Assembly (NCBI GenBank): GCA_963764565.1
Contig: CAVXTD010000008.1
Span: 273,137-337,136, forward strand
Direction: 5' to 3'
Source of the DNA: DATBLE01 sp963764565
GTDB lineage: Bacteria > Actinomycetota > Thermoleophilia > Gaiellales > Gaiellaceae
DNA: 64,000 bases
Positions 55,835-64,000 of the stretch are shown here, piece after piece (the first letter of the stretch is position 1; each line of letters begins with the position of its first letter). The notes beneath the pieces were generated by a model. It worked only from the letters and a program-made list of their open reading frames with translations. It did no database searches and was not told the origin of the DNA. The position numbers were made by a program, and so were the translations under genes.

Positions 55835-55856
55835 TCTGACGGTCGTATAAGTCAGA
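55835..55856. promoter_or_regulatory. TCTGAC-N10-GTCAGA dyad between divergent genes
   Basis: Six-base perfect half-sites ten bases apart, around an AT-rich GTATAA that could be part of a -10 element for either gene. It sits between the racemase-family and alpha/beta-hydrolase starts, so one regulator could control both. Confidence 0.4.
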
Positions 55857-55885
55857 CTCGGGGCCCCCTGTCAAGGAGGAAGACC

Positions 55886-56713
55886 GTGCCGTACGCGCAG
55901 ATCGAGGACGGAATCCGGCTCTACTACGAGCTCACCGGGCCCGAAGACGGGCCGGTGATCCTCCAGCTCGGCGGCGGGCTCTTCGGCCGCCACAACTTCG
56001 GCCTCGTCAACGACGGCTTCCGCGAGCGCTTCCGGCTGCTCTCGTTCGACGCGCGCGGCTACGGCGCGTCCGACTGCCCGCGCGAGGCGTACACGATCGA
56101 GGGCTGGGCCGCCGACGCTCGCGGGCTGCTGGACGCGGTCGGCCTCGAGCGCGTCCTCGTCCACGGCACGTCGATGGGCGGGATGATCGCGATCGCGTTC
56201 ACCGCCCTGTATCCCGAGCGGACGATCGCCGCCTGCGCCGACGTCGCCTTCGCGAAGCCCGACGTCTACCGGCGGACGCTCTTCCGCGTCTGGCGGCGGA
56301 TGGCGGAGACGATGCCGTGGGACGAGTTCTCCGACCACGTGACGACGCAGGCGGTGGGGGCGAAGTTCATGGAGAGCCCGGAGGGCGAGAACATCTTCCA
56401 GCTCGTCCGCGACATCGTCGGGCTGAACGACCCGTACACGGTGCGGCAGGCCTGCCTGGCGATGGAGAACATGGATCTCTCGCCGCTCGTCCCGAAGATC
56501 TCGCGGCCGCTGCTGATGACGAACGGGACGCACGACATCCTCTGCCCGCCCGACCTGGCCCCGAGCGGCCTGGGCGCGCGGAAGATGGCGGAGCTGAACG
56601 AGCACATCGAGCTGGTCGAGTTCCCCGACATCGGCCACGCCGACCTGGTCGAGTGCCCGGCGGACGCGGTGCGGATCGTCGGCGAGTTCTTCGAGCGGGC
56701 GCTCGCCATGTAA
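55886..56713 (+). CDS. Alpha/beta hydrolase
   Basis: A 275-residue alpha/beta-fold hydrolase with nucleophile S96 in LVHGTSMGGMIA, the acid in TNGTHDILCP and the catalytic His in FPDIGHADLVE. The oxyanion region LQLGGGLFGRH is also typical. AAGGAGG precedes the GTG start. In the Rut pathway a hydrolase of this fold (RutD) helps remove aminoacrylate, and here it lies in the same region as the RutB- and RutC-like genes, though the link is inference. The last 320 bases of the gene are duplicated after the VapBC module. Confidence 0.85.
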   Translation: MPYAQIEDGIRLYYELTGPEDGPVILQLGGGLFGRHNFGLVNDGFRERFRLLSFDARGYGASDCPREAYTIEGWAADARGLLDAVGLERVLVHGTSMGGMIAIAFTALYPERTIAACADVAFAKPDVYRRTLFRVWRRMAETMPWDEFSDHVTTQAVGAKFMESPEGENIFQLVRDIVGLNDPYTVRQACLAMENMDLSPLVPKISRPLLMTNGTHDILCPPDLAPSGLGARKMAELNEHIELVEFPDIGHADLVECPADAVRIVGEFFERALAM

Positions 56714-56735
56714 CACATCGCACACTTGTGTTACA
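56709..56735. promoter_or_regulatory. VapBC operator/promoter: TGTAACACA-N9-TGTGTTACA
   Basis: A perfect 9-bp inverted repeat overlaps the hydrolase stop codon and a -10-like TACACT (56732-56737), seven bases before the antitoxin GTG. Antitoxins of VapB type usually bind such a dyad and repress their own operon. Confidence 0.6.
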
Positions 56736-56743
56736 CTGCGCGC

Positions 56744-56976
56744 GTGGATACGACGATCCGGAACCTCGACGAGACCGCGTACCGCCAACTCAGAGCCCGC
56801 GCCGTGCTGACCGGAAGGACGATCGGCGAGCTCGTCAACGAGGCAATCCGGTCGTACCTCGCCCGGCCCGAGCGTCCTCTGCGAACGCGAGCCTCGCCGA
56901 TCTTGCCCCGGAAGACTACGGTGAGGGCCAGGAGCGTCTGAGCGAGGAGATCGACGCCGTCGTCTACGGCGCCTGA
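56744..56976 (+). CDS. vapB: VapB-type ribbon-helix-helix antitoxin, frameshift as read
   Basis: A 77-residue antitoxin after repair. The N-terminus DTTIRNLDETAYRQLRARAV and TGRTIGELVNEAIRSYLA is a ribbon-helix-helix DNA-binding domain; the C-terminus LADLAPEDYGEGQERLSEEI would wrap the toxin. The frame changes near 56885 and is restored by one CG in ACGCGAGCC. It is nine bases upstream of the PIN-domain toxin and directly behind an inverted-repeat operator. Start at GTG 56744, leaderless from TACACT. Confidence 0.75.
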
Positions 56977-56985
56977 GCGCCGGTC

Positions 56986-57394
56986 GTGATCGTCCTCGAC
57001 TCGAGTTTCCTCGTCGGGTACCACAACACACGCGACGTCCACCACCCATCGGCTGCGAACCTCATGAAGAGGCTGGTGGCCGGCGAGTGGGGCCGCGCGC
57101 TCCTGCTCGAGTACGTCTTCGTCGAGGTGACGACAGTGCTGCTTGCCCGCCGCGGACTCGATGCCGCTGCGAAGGTGGCGACCGCCCTGCTCGGGAGGCA
57201 GCGAGGTCGACTTCGTGCCCTGCTCGGACATCTTTCTCGAGAGCCTCGAGACGTTCACGCGCCAGTCGGGCGGTGCTCTCAGCTTCACCGACTCGGCGAT
57301 CGTCACGGTCGCGCGCAAGCAGCCGGCAACGGTCGTGGCGACCTTCGACCGCGACCTCGCACAGGTCGAGGGGATCACCGCCGTTCCCCCCTGA
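56986..57394 (+). CDS. vapC: VapC-type PIN-domain ribonuclease toxin, frameshift as read
   Basis: A PIN-domain toxin of about 136 residues. The acidic active-site residues are visible: D5 in MIVLDSSFLVGYHN, a Glu in EYVFVEVTTVLLARRG, and Asp residues in LSFTDSAIVTVAR and VVATFDRDLAQVEG. The frame changes near 57197, where a single CG is likely lost (CTGCTCGGGAGGCAGCG). VapC toxins cut specific tRNAs or rRNA when freed from VapB. The module sits between a full hydrolase gene and a duplicated hydrolase tail. Confidence 0.75.
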
Positions 57395-57475
57395 CAGCCT
57401 TCCGGCTGCGCCTCTGCTTCAGCCGCTACTTCAGCGGGTTTGTCCCCGTCGACGTCCTTGGCATCGACTCCGAAG

Positions 57476-57803
57476 ACGACATCTTCCAGCTCGTCCGCGA
57501 CACGTCGGGCCGAACGACCCGTACACGGTGCGCCAAGCCTGCCTGGCGATGGAGAACATGGATCTCTCGCCGCTCGTCCCGAAGATCTCGCGCCCGCTGC
57601 TGATGACGAACGGAACCCACGACATCCTCTGCCCGCCCGACCTGGCCCCGAGCGGCCTGGGCGCGCGGAGGATGGCGGAGCTGAACGAGCACGTCGAGCT
57701 GGTCGAGTTCCCCGACATCGGCCATGCCGACCTGGTCGAGTGCCCTGCGGACGCGGTGCGGATCGTCGGCGAGTTCTTTGCGCCGGCGCTCGTCACGGCG
57801 TAG
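57476..57803 (+). pseudogene. Duplicated 3' third of the alpha/beta hydrolase
   Basis: Nearly identical to 56388-56713, encoding FQLVRD, then NDPYTVRQACLAMENMDLSP, MTNGTHDILCPPDLAP and FPDIGHADLVECPADAVRIV, with its own stop at 57803. It lacks the nucleophile half and has no start of its own, so it is not functional. A one-base difference near 57506 puts its beginning in another frame. Differences are mostly synonymous, which suggests descent from a tandem paralogue rather than a very recent copy. Confidence 0.8.
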
Positions 57804-57804
57804 G

Positions 57805-57825
57805 TGGACGCGGCTGGGATCGAAC
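57805..57825 (-). other. tRNA 3'-end-like sequence (possible attachment-site remnant)
   Basis: On the minus strand it reads GTTCGATCCCAGCCGCGTCCA, which is the T-loop, T-stem and acceptor 3' half of a tRNA. The 5' partner strands are absent, so no tRNA is encoded. It begins just after the duplicated hydrolase tail and borders the lower-GC segment, as an integrase target remnant would. Confidence 0.4.
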
Positions 57826-58690
57826 TTTCCGTTAGTCGTCTCCGGAAACCCACTTCGCTTGACGCGCGGGATCGACTGATCGCGGTTAAGCTGCGGCGCT
57901 GCTGCCGCCACGCGCGCCCGAGCGTGACGACCGCGATGATCATCAGCGTTGCGAGCGCACCGCCGACGGAGAACCCGAGAACCCACCACCGACCGCCGCT
58001 CGGAATTGAAACTCCTTATCAGCTCCAAAGCATAGTCGGGCATCGAAGTCCTCATATCGACGAGTGTGTTCCGCGGGTAAAGCGCAGTCGCGTGCTTAAA
58101 GACACCTGACCGTTCAAGCAGCAGAGCAGCAGTTGCGAATTGCGGGGGATGGATGATGCGGCGTTGGCATGAGATTGCGTGGTAACCAAACCATGATGTC
58201 CCACATTGATCGCAGCGTTCAGGCCTCGGGTTACCATGGTCCGGAGGAACGTGACCATCGGGAACCGAGTAATCAGTTTATCGTCGACGTCCGTTGAGCC
58301 GTCGTCGATCACGTAGACGTCATCAGGCGGTCGGCTCTGACGTAGCACCGATTCAAGGGCACACGGCAGGTCGGTCCTGCAACCGAAGGTCGGGATGCAG
58401 CAAATAAGTGTCTCAGACATGGTGCTGAAGCTTGGGCTGTATGAAGCCACTGCTTACAACACTTGTGTTCCGAACTAACCGCCCGCTTCCAGCCCCACAC
58501 TCATGCCAAGTCGCGCCAAGTCAGCACCCTCGGCGACCTGGATCAGAAGGACCGACTATCGCCTTGCGAGCCACGAAAAGCCTGCAAGAAGCTTGAAGCG
58601 TGAAGCGAGCGTCAGAAATTCGTCAGCAAACCGAAGCCTAACGGCGGGTGCACGCACGCGTACGCGGCCTACGACGGCCGCTCGCGAGCT
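57826..58690. other. Lower-GC remnant segment
   Basis: Base composition is visibly less GC-rich than in the rest of the window. It holds a broken glycosyltransferase (58052-58420, minus), a short minus-strand membrane-helix-like stretch (ALATLMIIAVVTLGRAW, about 57900-57960) without a recognisable gene, and about 270 bases (58421-58690) in which I see nothing. It looks like decayed, transferred DNA. Confidence 0.5.
58052..58420 (-). pseudogene. N-terminal fragment of a family 2 glycosyltransferase
   Basis: The first ~80 residues are a clear GT-A start: LICCIPTFGCRTDLPCALES, RQSRPPDDVYVIDDGSTD (the nucleotide-sugar motif), then GLNAAINVG. After that the sequence no longer resembles the family and stops at 58052. 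A full enzyme needs about 150 further residues, so this is truncated. Its base composition differs from the other glycosyltransferases in the window, suggesting separate origin. Confidence 0.6.
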
Positions 58691-59790
58691 TCACCTGGAC
58701 GGTGTTCTCTTGCCGTCGCGGACGTAGGTGATCGAGATCTGGTCGCCGGGCTTGTGGGCGTCGATCGCGCTTCCGAGCTCGGCGGCGCTCGAGACGGTGG
58801 TGCCGTCGATCGCGATCACGACGTCGCCGCCCGTCGGATAGTCCTGGCCGGCGATCGTCTGCGAGCCGGTCGCTCCGGTCAGGCCGGCCTTGTCGGCCGG
58901 GCTGCCCGCCTTGACGTCGGTCAGCTCGACTCCGGCGCGGAGGCCCAGGTCCTTCGCGACCGAGTCGGGGATCGTCGCGATCCCGACGCCGAGGTAGGCG
59001 TGCTGGACGTTCCCGCTCGAGATCAGCTGCGCGGCGATCGCCTTGACCGTGTTCGAGGGGATCGCGAAGCCGACGCCGGCGTTGTCGCCCGAGTCGCTCT
59101 CGATCTGCGCGTTGACGCCGATCACCTTGCCGCTCAGGTCGAGCAGCGGGCCGCCGGAGTTGCCGTGGTTGATCGCGGCGTCGGTCTGGATCGAGTCGGC
59201 GATCGTGAAGTTGTTCGGCGCGGTCATCTCACGGTGGAGCGCGCTGACGATTCCGGCGGTGACGGTCTCTTCGAGCCCGAACGGGCTGCCGATCGCGACC
59301 ACGCCCTCGCCCACCTGAAGCGGCGCTCGAGTCGCCGAGCGGCGAGCGGGTGGAGAGCCGACGCGGGCGCGTTCACCTTCAGCACGGCGAGGTCGGTCGA
59401 CGGATCGCTGCCGACGAGCGTCGCCTTGTAGGTCGCGCCGTTCGAGAACATGACCGAGATCGAGCCGGCGCCGTCGACGACGTGCTGGTTCGTGACCACG
59501 TGGCCGGTCGTGTCGTAGACGAAGCCGGAGCCCTGCGCCTGGCCGCGCTGGCCCCCGTACGGGTAGCCCGACGAGCCGACGCTGACGGTGATCTCGACCA
59601 CGCCCTTCGAGGCGGAGTCGTAGACGTCGGTGACCGACTGGTTGCTCGCGGCCGCGGTCGGGACCGCGCCGGCGACCGTGACCTGGCGGACGACGGTCTT
59701 CGTGCCGTCGGAGGAGAACGCCGCGTAGGAGAGCGCGCCGATTGCGCGGCGGCGGCGAGCGGAGGCGGCGACGGCGAAGATGCGGGTCAT
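58691..59790 (-). CDS. HtrA/DegP-like trypsin-fold serine protease with PDZ domain, frameshifts as read
   Basis: About 365 residues. The triad is intact: H in VVTNQHVVDG, D in DPSTDLAVLKV and S in HGNSGGPLLDLSG. A C-terminal PDZ domain follows (AYLGVGIATIPDSVA, then VKAGSPADKAGLTG). The frame breaks near 59310-59345, where two CG losses restore LAALGDSSA, and near the end, so the stop at 58691 may be premature. A short N-terminal hydrophobic part suggests export or anchoring. HtrA proteases clear misfolded envelope proteins. The ATG follows AAAGGA, and four 11-bp repeats lie upstream. Confidence 0.85.
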
Positions 59791-59833
59791 TGCGAATCCT
59801 TTCAGGCGGGTGCGCCCAGATCAGATCATCGAA

Positions 59834-59877
59834 GTCTGAAGAGCGTCTGAGAGCAACCTGAGAGCAGGCTAAGAGTC
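59834..59877. promoter_or_regulatory. Four tandem 11-bp repeats between htrA-like and carbamoyltransferase genes
   Basis: GTCTGAAGAGC, GTCTGAGAGCA, ACCTGAGAGCA and GGCTAAGAGTC follow each other at exactly 11-base spacing (consensus NNCTGAGAGCN). Direct repeats with an 11-bp period are the usual binding sites of OmpR/PhoB-type response regulators. TAGAAT just after the array could be the -10 of the rightward gene. Confidence 0.6.
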
Positions 59878-59895
59878 CCGAATAGAATCGTCGGC

Positions 59896-61680
59896 TTGAC
59901 CGCGATTCTCGGGCTCAACGCGTATCACGGCGATGCCGCAGCCGCGCTCGTCGTCGACGGCGAGCTCGTCTGCGCGGCCGAGGAGGAGCGCTTCAACCGG
60001 GTCAAGCACTGCGCCGGCTTCCCGGCGCAGGCGGCGGCGTGGTGCCTGGCCGACGCCGGCCTGTCCGCCGCCGACCTCGACCACGTCGCGATCGGCCGCG
60101 ACCCGAGCGCGAACCTCGGCCACAAGGTGCTGCGCACGCTGCACGCACGGCACGAGCCCGCGCTACCTGAAGGCCCGGCTCGAGAACGCCGCGAGGGTGC
60201 GCGACGTCAGGGCCGAGCTCGCAGCCGGCGCTCGGAGCCGAGGTGAGCGCCGAGCTCCACCACGTCGAGCACCACCAGGCGCACGTCGCGAGCGCGTTCT
60301 TCGTCTCGCCGTTCGAGGACGCCGCGATCCTGTCCGTCGACGGCTTCGGCGACTTCGCCTCGACGATGCTCGCGGAGGGCCGCGGATCCTCGTTCCGCGT
60401 GCTCGAGCGCGTCCTGTTCCCGCACTCGCTCGGGATCTTCTACACCGCGGTCACCCAGTGGCTCGGCTTCCCGAAGTACGGCGACGAGGGCAAGGTGATG
60501 GGCCTCGCGCCGTACGGCACGCCGCGCTTTCTCGACGAGATGCGGCGGGTCGTGCGTCCGCAGGGCGACGTCTTCGAGCTCGACCTCGACTTCTTCGTCC
60601 ACGACAAGGAAGGCGTGGACATGAGCTGGGACGAGCGGACGCCGACGATCGGCCGGCTCTTCTCGGCGCGGCATGGAGGAGCTCTTCGGGCCCGCCCGCG
60701 AGCCGGCGTCGGAGCTGACGCGCTGCACGAGGACGTCGCCGCGTCGCTCCAGGCGATGCTCGAGGAGGTCTACCTCCACCTCGTCGGGGCTCTGTGGGAG
60801 CGCACGCGAATCCCGCGGATCTGCCTCGCGGGCGGCGTCGCGCTGAACGCGGTCGCGAACGGGCGGATCCGGCCGGAGACGCCGTTCGAGGAGGTGTTCG
60901 TCCAGCCGGCGGCCGGCGACTCGGGCATCGCCGTCGGCGCCGCCTACCACGTCTGGAACCAGCAGCTCGGCCATCCGCGCGGGTTCGTGATGGAGCACGC
61001 CGCCTCGGGACCCGCCTACTCGGACGAAGAGTGCGCGGGCGCGCTGGCGGTCGCGGGGCTCGACGCCCGCCGGCTCGACGACGGCGAGCTCTTCGTCCAC
61101 GTGGCCGAGCGGATCGCCGCCGGCGACGTCGTCGGCTGGTTCCAGGGGCGGATGGAGTTCGGGCCACGTGCGCTCGGCAACCGCTCGATCGTCGCCGACC
61201 CGCGGCGGCAGGACATGAAGGACATCCTCAACGCGCGGATCAAGCACCGCGAGCCGTTCCGGCCCTTCGCGCCGTCGATCCTCGCCGAGGCGGCCGGCGA
61301 GTGGTTCGAGCAGGACTACACCGTCGCCGTACATGGTGCTCGTCTACAGGACTCGGGTCGAGAAGCGGGAGCTGATCCCGGCCGTCAACCACGTCGACGA
61401 CACGGGGCGCCTCCAGACGGTGACCGAGGCCGCCAACCCGCGCTACTACCGGCTGATCGAGGAGTTCGAGCGCCAGACCGGCGTGCCGATCGTGCTGAAC
61501 ACCTCCTTCAACGAGAACGAGCCGATCGTGATGACGCCCGCGCAGGCGGTCGAGACCTTCCTGAAGACCCGCATGGACCTGCTCGTGCTCGGCAACTACG
61601 TCGTGCGGCGGCTAGCCGGAGGCGCCGAACAGGCCGCGGAGCCGCTGGCGCTCGGCGGGCAGGTAGAAGCCGAGCGGTAG
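59896..61680 (+). CDS. Carbamoyltransferase (NodU/CmcH/TobZ family), frameshifts as read
   Basis: About 590 residues. Members carbamoylate sugars or natural products using carbamoyl phosphate and ATP. The N-terminal Kae1-like domain has LGLNAYHGDAAAALVVDGEL, ELHHVEHHQAHVASAFF, LSVDGFGDFAST and GDEGKVMGLAPYG; the C-terminal YrdC-like part has EFGPRALGNRSIVADPR and VPIVLNTSFNENEPIV. Breaks near 60165, 60230, 60680 and 61335 are consistent with small deletions. Start is TTG at 59896, close behind a TAGAAT hexamer. With the flippase and glycosyltransferase that follow, it probably carbamoylates a surface glycan. Confidence 0.85.
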
Positions 61681-63053
61681 CAGCACGAGCGGGTACGACA
61701 GCGCGATCAGGATCGCGACCGCGAGCGGCACGTCGAGCACGCTCGCCGAGAACGGTCAGCCCGACGCCCGCGCCGAGGAGGATCGCGATGCGGCGCCACT
61801 GGTAGGCGACCGGGTAGACGCGATGCGAGTTCAGCACCATGCCGCCGAAGAGGACGAGGTACGCGGCGGCGGTCGAGATCGCCGCGCCGATCATCCCGTA
61901 CGGCGGGATCAGGATCACGTTCAGCACGACGTTCACGACCGCGGCGATGCCGGAGACGACCCAGTTGAACTGCGTCTGGCGCGCCCGCCCGATCCCGATC
62001 GCGACCACGGCGTAGCCCGCATACGCGGTGCCGGCGAACGCGAGCAGCGCGACCGCGTCGGCGGCGCGGTGGAACGAGGCCTTCGGCGCCAGCAGGTCGA
62101 CGAGCCACGGCGAGAGCACGCCGAGGGCGACCGACACCCACGAGCAGACGAAGGTCAGGTAGGTGAGGACGAACGAGTACGTCCGCTTCGCCTCGCGGTC
62201 GTCGTCGATCGAGTAGGCGAACGCGGGCCAGGCGAGCCGGAACGCGACGATCAGGAAGACGATCGCCGACGAGATCCGCACCGCGACCGAGTAGACGCCG
62301 ACCTCGGCCTGCCCCTTGTACTGCGCGATGAAGATCCGGTCGATGAAGTTGATCGCCCAGAGCGCGAGCGCCGAAGGAACGAGCGGCATCCCGAAGTGGT
62401 TCATCTGCCGCAGGAGGTCGCGCTCGAACTGCAGCCCGAGCTGGTAGCGGCGGTAGCCGAGCGAGCACGAGGTAGACGCAGAGCGTGCCGACGAAGTTGC
62501 CGACCACCGCGCCGGTCGGCCCCTTGTGCACGCCGACGACGAGCAGCACGGTCTGCCCACGGTGATCAGCACGTTCGCGACGCTGGCGAGCACGAACTGG
62601 GTCGAGCGCTCCTCGACGCGGAAGAGCGAGGTCAGCTGCTCGTAGTTCATCTGCGCCCAGAGCCCGACGAAGGCCGCGCGCACGAGCCACGGATCGTCGC
62701 CGAGCGCGAGCGCGTGGGCGATCGGCGTCGCGAGGACGAAGCCGGCGACGAGCCCGGCGGTCGCCATCGTCATCGTGAACCAGAAGGAGGTGCGGACGAC
62801 GAGCGTCCGCTGCGCCTCGTCGTTCGTGTCGAAGTAGAAGCGGAAGAACGCGCTCGAGATCCCCAGTCGCAGGACGATCACGAGCACGGTCGTGAGCGCG
62901 ACGACCGTCTCGATCTTCCCGAATCCCGCGCGGCCCGAGGTAGCGCGTGTACAGCGGCAGCAGGAGGACCGCGAGGATGCGCGAGACGAGCCCGCCGAGG
63001 CCGTAGACGGCCGTGTGCTTGCCCAGCCGCTTGACCTGGGCGCCGATCGGCAT
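61612..63053 (-). CDS. Oligosaccharide flippase-family protein, frameshifts as read
   Basis: A polytopic membrane protein of about 480 residues of the Wzx/MOP family: HTAVYGLGGLVSRILAVLLL at the N-terminus, FRFYFDTNDEAQRTLVVRTS, MPLVPSALALWAINFIDRIF and GIAAVVNVVLNVILIPPYG. Frame breaks near 62935, 62555, 62465 and 61756 fit small deletions; the last repair gives the ending LPLGFYLPAERQRLRGLFG and a stop at 61612, overlapping the convergent carbamoyltransferase end. It moves lipid-linked glycans across the membrane. It starts ten bases after the glycosyltransferase gene on the same strand. Confidence 0.78.
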
Positions 63054-63063
63054 CAGTGCGCGG

Positions 63064-64000
63064 TCACCGCAGTCGAGAGTAGATCTCGAGCAGGCGGTCG
63101 GCGACCCGGTCGGCGTCGTGGACGTGCTCGACGTAGGCGCGGCTCTCGGCGCCGATGCGACGGCGCTCCTCCGCCGACTCGACCAGCGGGCGGAGCTGCT
63201 CGACGAGCGTGGCCGCGGTCGCCGAGACGAGCGGCACGCGGAGGCCGAGCGCCTCTTCGGTGCGGGCGACCGCCTCGTCGTGGAGGAAGGTGACGACCGG
63301 CTTGCCGAGCGCCATCGCCTCGATCGCGAACAGCCCGTACCAGCCGGCGTTCAGCTGGTCGACGACGATGTCGGCGTGCGCGTAGCGGCGGCGCGCCTCG
63401 TCGTGGTGCAGGCCCTCGACGATCTCGAGCGGGACCGGCAGCTGCTCGCAGGCGGCGATCACGTGCTCGGTTCCCTTGCGCCGCCGGCTCGACGGCGCGT
63501 GCACGACGATCGGCCGGTCGCGGTCGGTCGGCGGGGTCGGCGTGTAGTCGCGGAGGTCGATCCCGGCGGCACGACCTCGGCGTCGGGCACCCAGCGGATC
63601 GCGTCGTAGGAGCCGACGATCCGCGCGCCCGGCGCGGCCGGCCCAGGCGAGCTCCGGCGGGCGGCTTGCCGCGGATGTCGGAGCCGAGGAAGTGCATCAC
63701 CGAGCGCTTGCCCAGCGCCCGCAGGATCGGGAACTGGAGCGACTTCGGCACGAGCGTGAGCCCGAAGTAGAAGTGGAAGACGTCGGTCTGCGGGAGCAGG
63801 CGGGCGAGCGCGCGCCACTGCGTGAGCTGGCGCCGGACGAAGCCGCCGCGGCGGTCGAGCGACTCGTCGGCCTCGGAGTGGAGCTGGTAGCGCTCGAAGA
63901 CGACCAGCCGGGCGTCGACGCCCTTGCGGCGGAGGGCCAGGACGTTCTGCCAGGGAACCCCGGCGGTGTTCACGGGGCAGTGGGTGACGCGCACCGGCAC
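63064..64000 (-). CDS. GT4-like glycosyltransferase, frameshifts, may continue past the window
   Basis: At least ~310 residues. The N-terminal part reads CPVNTAGVPWQNVLALRRKG and DVFHFYFGLTLVPKSLQFPI, then SVMHFLGSDIRGKPP; the C-terminal part has the GT-B donor-site segment DIVVDQLNAGWYGLFAIEAM with the E of the family E-x7-E motif. Two frame breaks near 63570 and 63640 split the gene. The first codon visible, GTG at 64000, is at the window edge, so the true start may lie outside. With the flippase and carbamoyltransferase it forms a second surface-glycan cluster. Confidence 0.75.

Noticed and set aside
57805..57900. A complete tRNA gene on the minus strand
   Set aside because: Only the T-loop/acceptor 3' half is present; no matching 5' acceptor strand, D-arm or anticodon arm lies within about 80 bases.
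58503..58727. A 74-codon plus-strand frame in the lower-GC segment
   Set aside because: No recognisable domain, no ribosome-binding site, and Arg/Thr/Ser-rich composition typical of a spurious frame.

Overview
The window is about 64 kb of high-GC DNA, roughly 70% G+C by eye, with dense genes, many GTG/TTG starts and many 1- or 4-base gene overlaps. Several -10-like hexamers lie only a few bases before a start codon, suggesting leaderless mRNAs. Two F420/LLM-type flavin oxidoreductases, a GGDEF/HD-GYP enzyme and the gene families present fit a deep-branching soil or groundwater actinobacterium, perhaps Thermoleophilia. That placement is inference: no rRNA or complete tRNA is present. About half of the longer genes carry one or more frameshifts. 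Where I reconstructed them, most are repaired by restoring one CG/GC dinucleotide in a CG-repeat (CGCG read as CG), so I treat them as sequence errors and annotate whole genes, not pseudogenes.

Bases 1-21,037 are dominated by polyamine and amine catabolism. One apparent 12-gene minus-strand operon runs from a good promoter at 14833 to 2475: an internally deleted aminotransferase, potA2-D2-B2-C2, a saccharopine-dehydrogenase-like gene, an aminobutyraldehyde-type dehydrogenase, potA1-D1-B1-C1 and a class III aminotransferase. A third PotD-like protein, two cyclic-di-GMP enzymes, a P-loop kinase, an LLM oxidoreductase and an M20 carbamoyl-amino-acid hydrolase surround it. Bases 21,180-30,310 hold a cell-surface or secondary-metabolite locus. 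A four-gene operon (flippase, P450, nucleotidyltransferase, VOC-methyltransferase fusion) is divergent from a UDP-galactopyranose-mutase-like flavoprotein, a GT2 and a GT39-like membrane protein.

Bases 30,469-39,740 are mixed: a DadA-like oxidase, a helix-hairpin-helix/metzincin protein coupled to a HEAT-repeat protein, TatA, and a glutaredoxin-DinB fusion whose first redox cysteine is replaced by an in-frame TGA. That gene is the best candidate here for something undescribed (a selenoprotein with a SECIS-like hairpin). Then come PanE-like and HIBADH-like dehydrogenases, an LLM enzyme, a GAF protein and an acetamidase.

Bases 39,866-56,713 form a second nitrogen catabolic region: cyclase, nitrilase-family hydrolase, ornithine-cyclodeaminase-like enzyme, M20 hydrolase, MFS and DMT transporters, aconitase, isopropylmalate-dehydrogenase-like enzyme, RidA, isochorismatase-family hydrolase, dihydropyrimidinase, amidase with an AtzG-like partner, an Asp/Glu racemase homologue and an alpha/beta hydrolase. 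The set looks like a cross between reductive pyrimidine/hydantoin degradation and the Rut pathway.

A VapBC toxin-antitoxin module with its own operator sits between the alpha/beta hydrolase and a duplicate of that gene's last third. It is followed by a lower-GC remnant segment (57,826-58,690) with a tRNA-tail-like sequence and a broken glycosyltransferase. The right end (58,691-64,000) has an HtrA protease and a carbamoyltransferase, divergent across four tandem 11-bp repeats, then a flippase and a GT4-type glycosyltransferase reaching the window edge. I found no dedicated transcription factor, CRISPR array, insertion sequence or replication origin.
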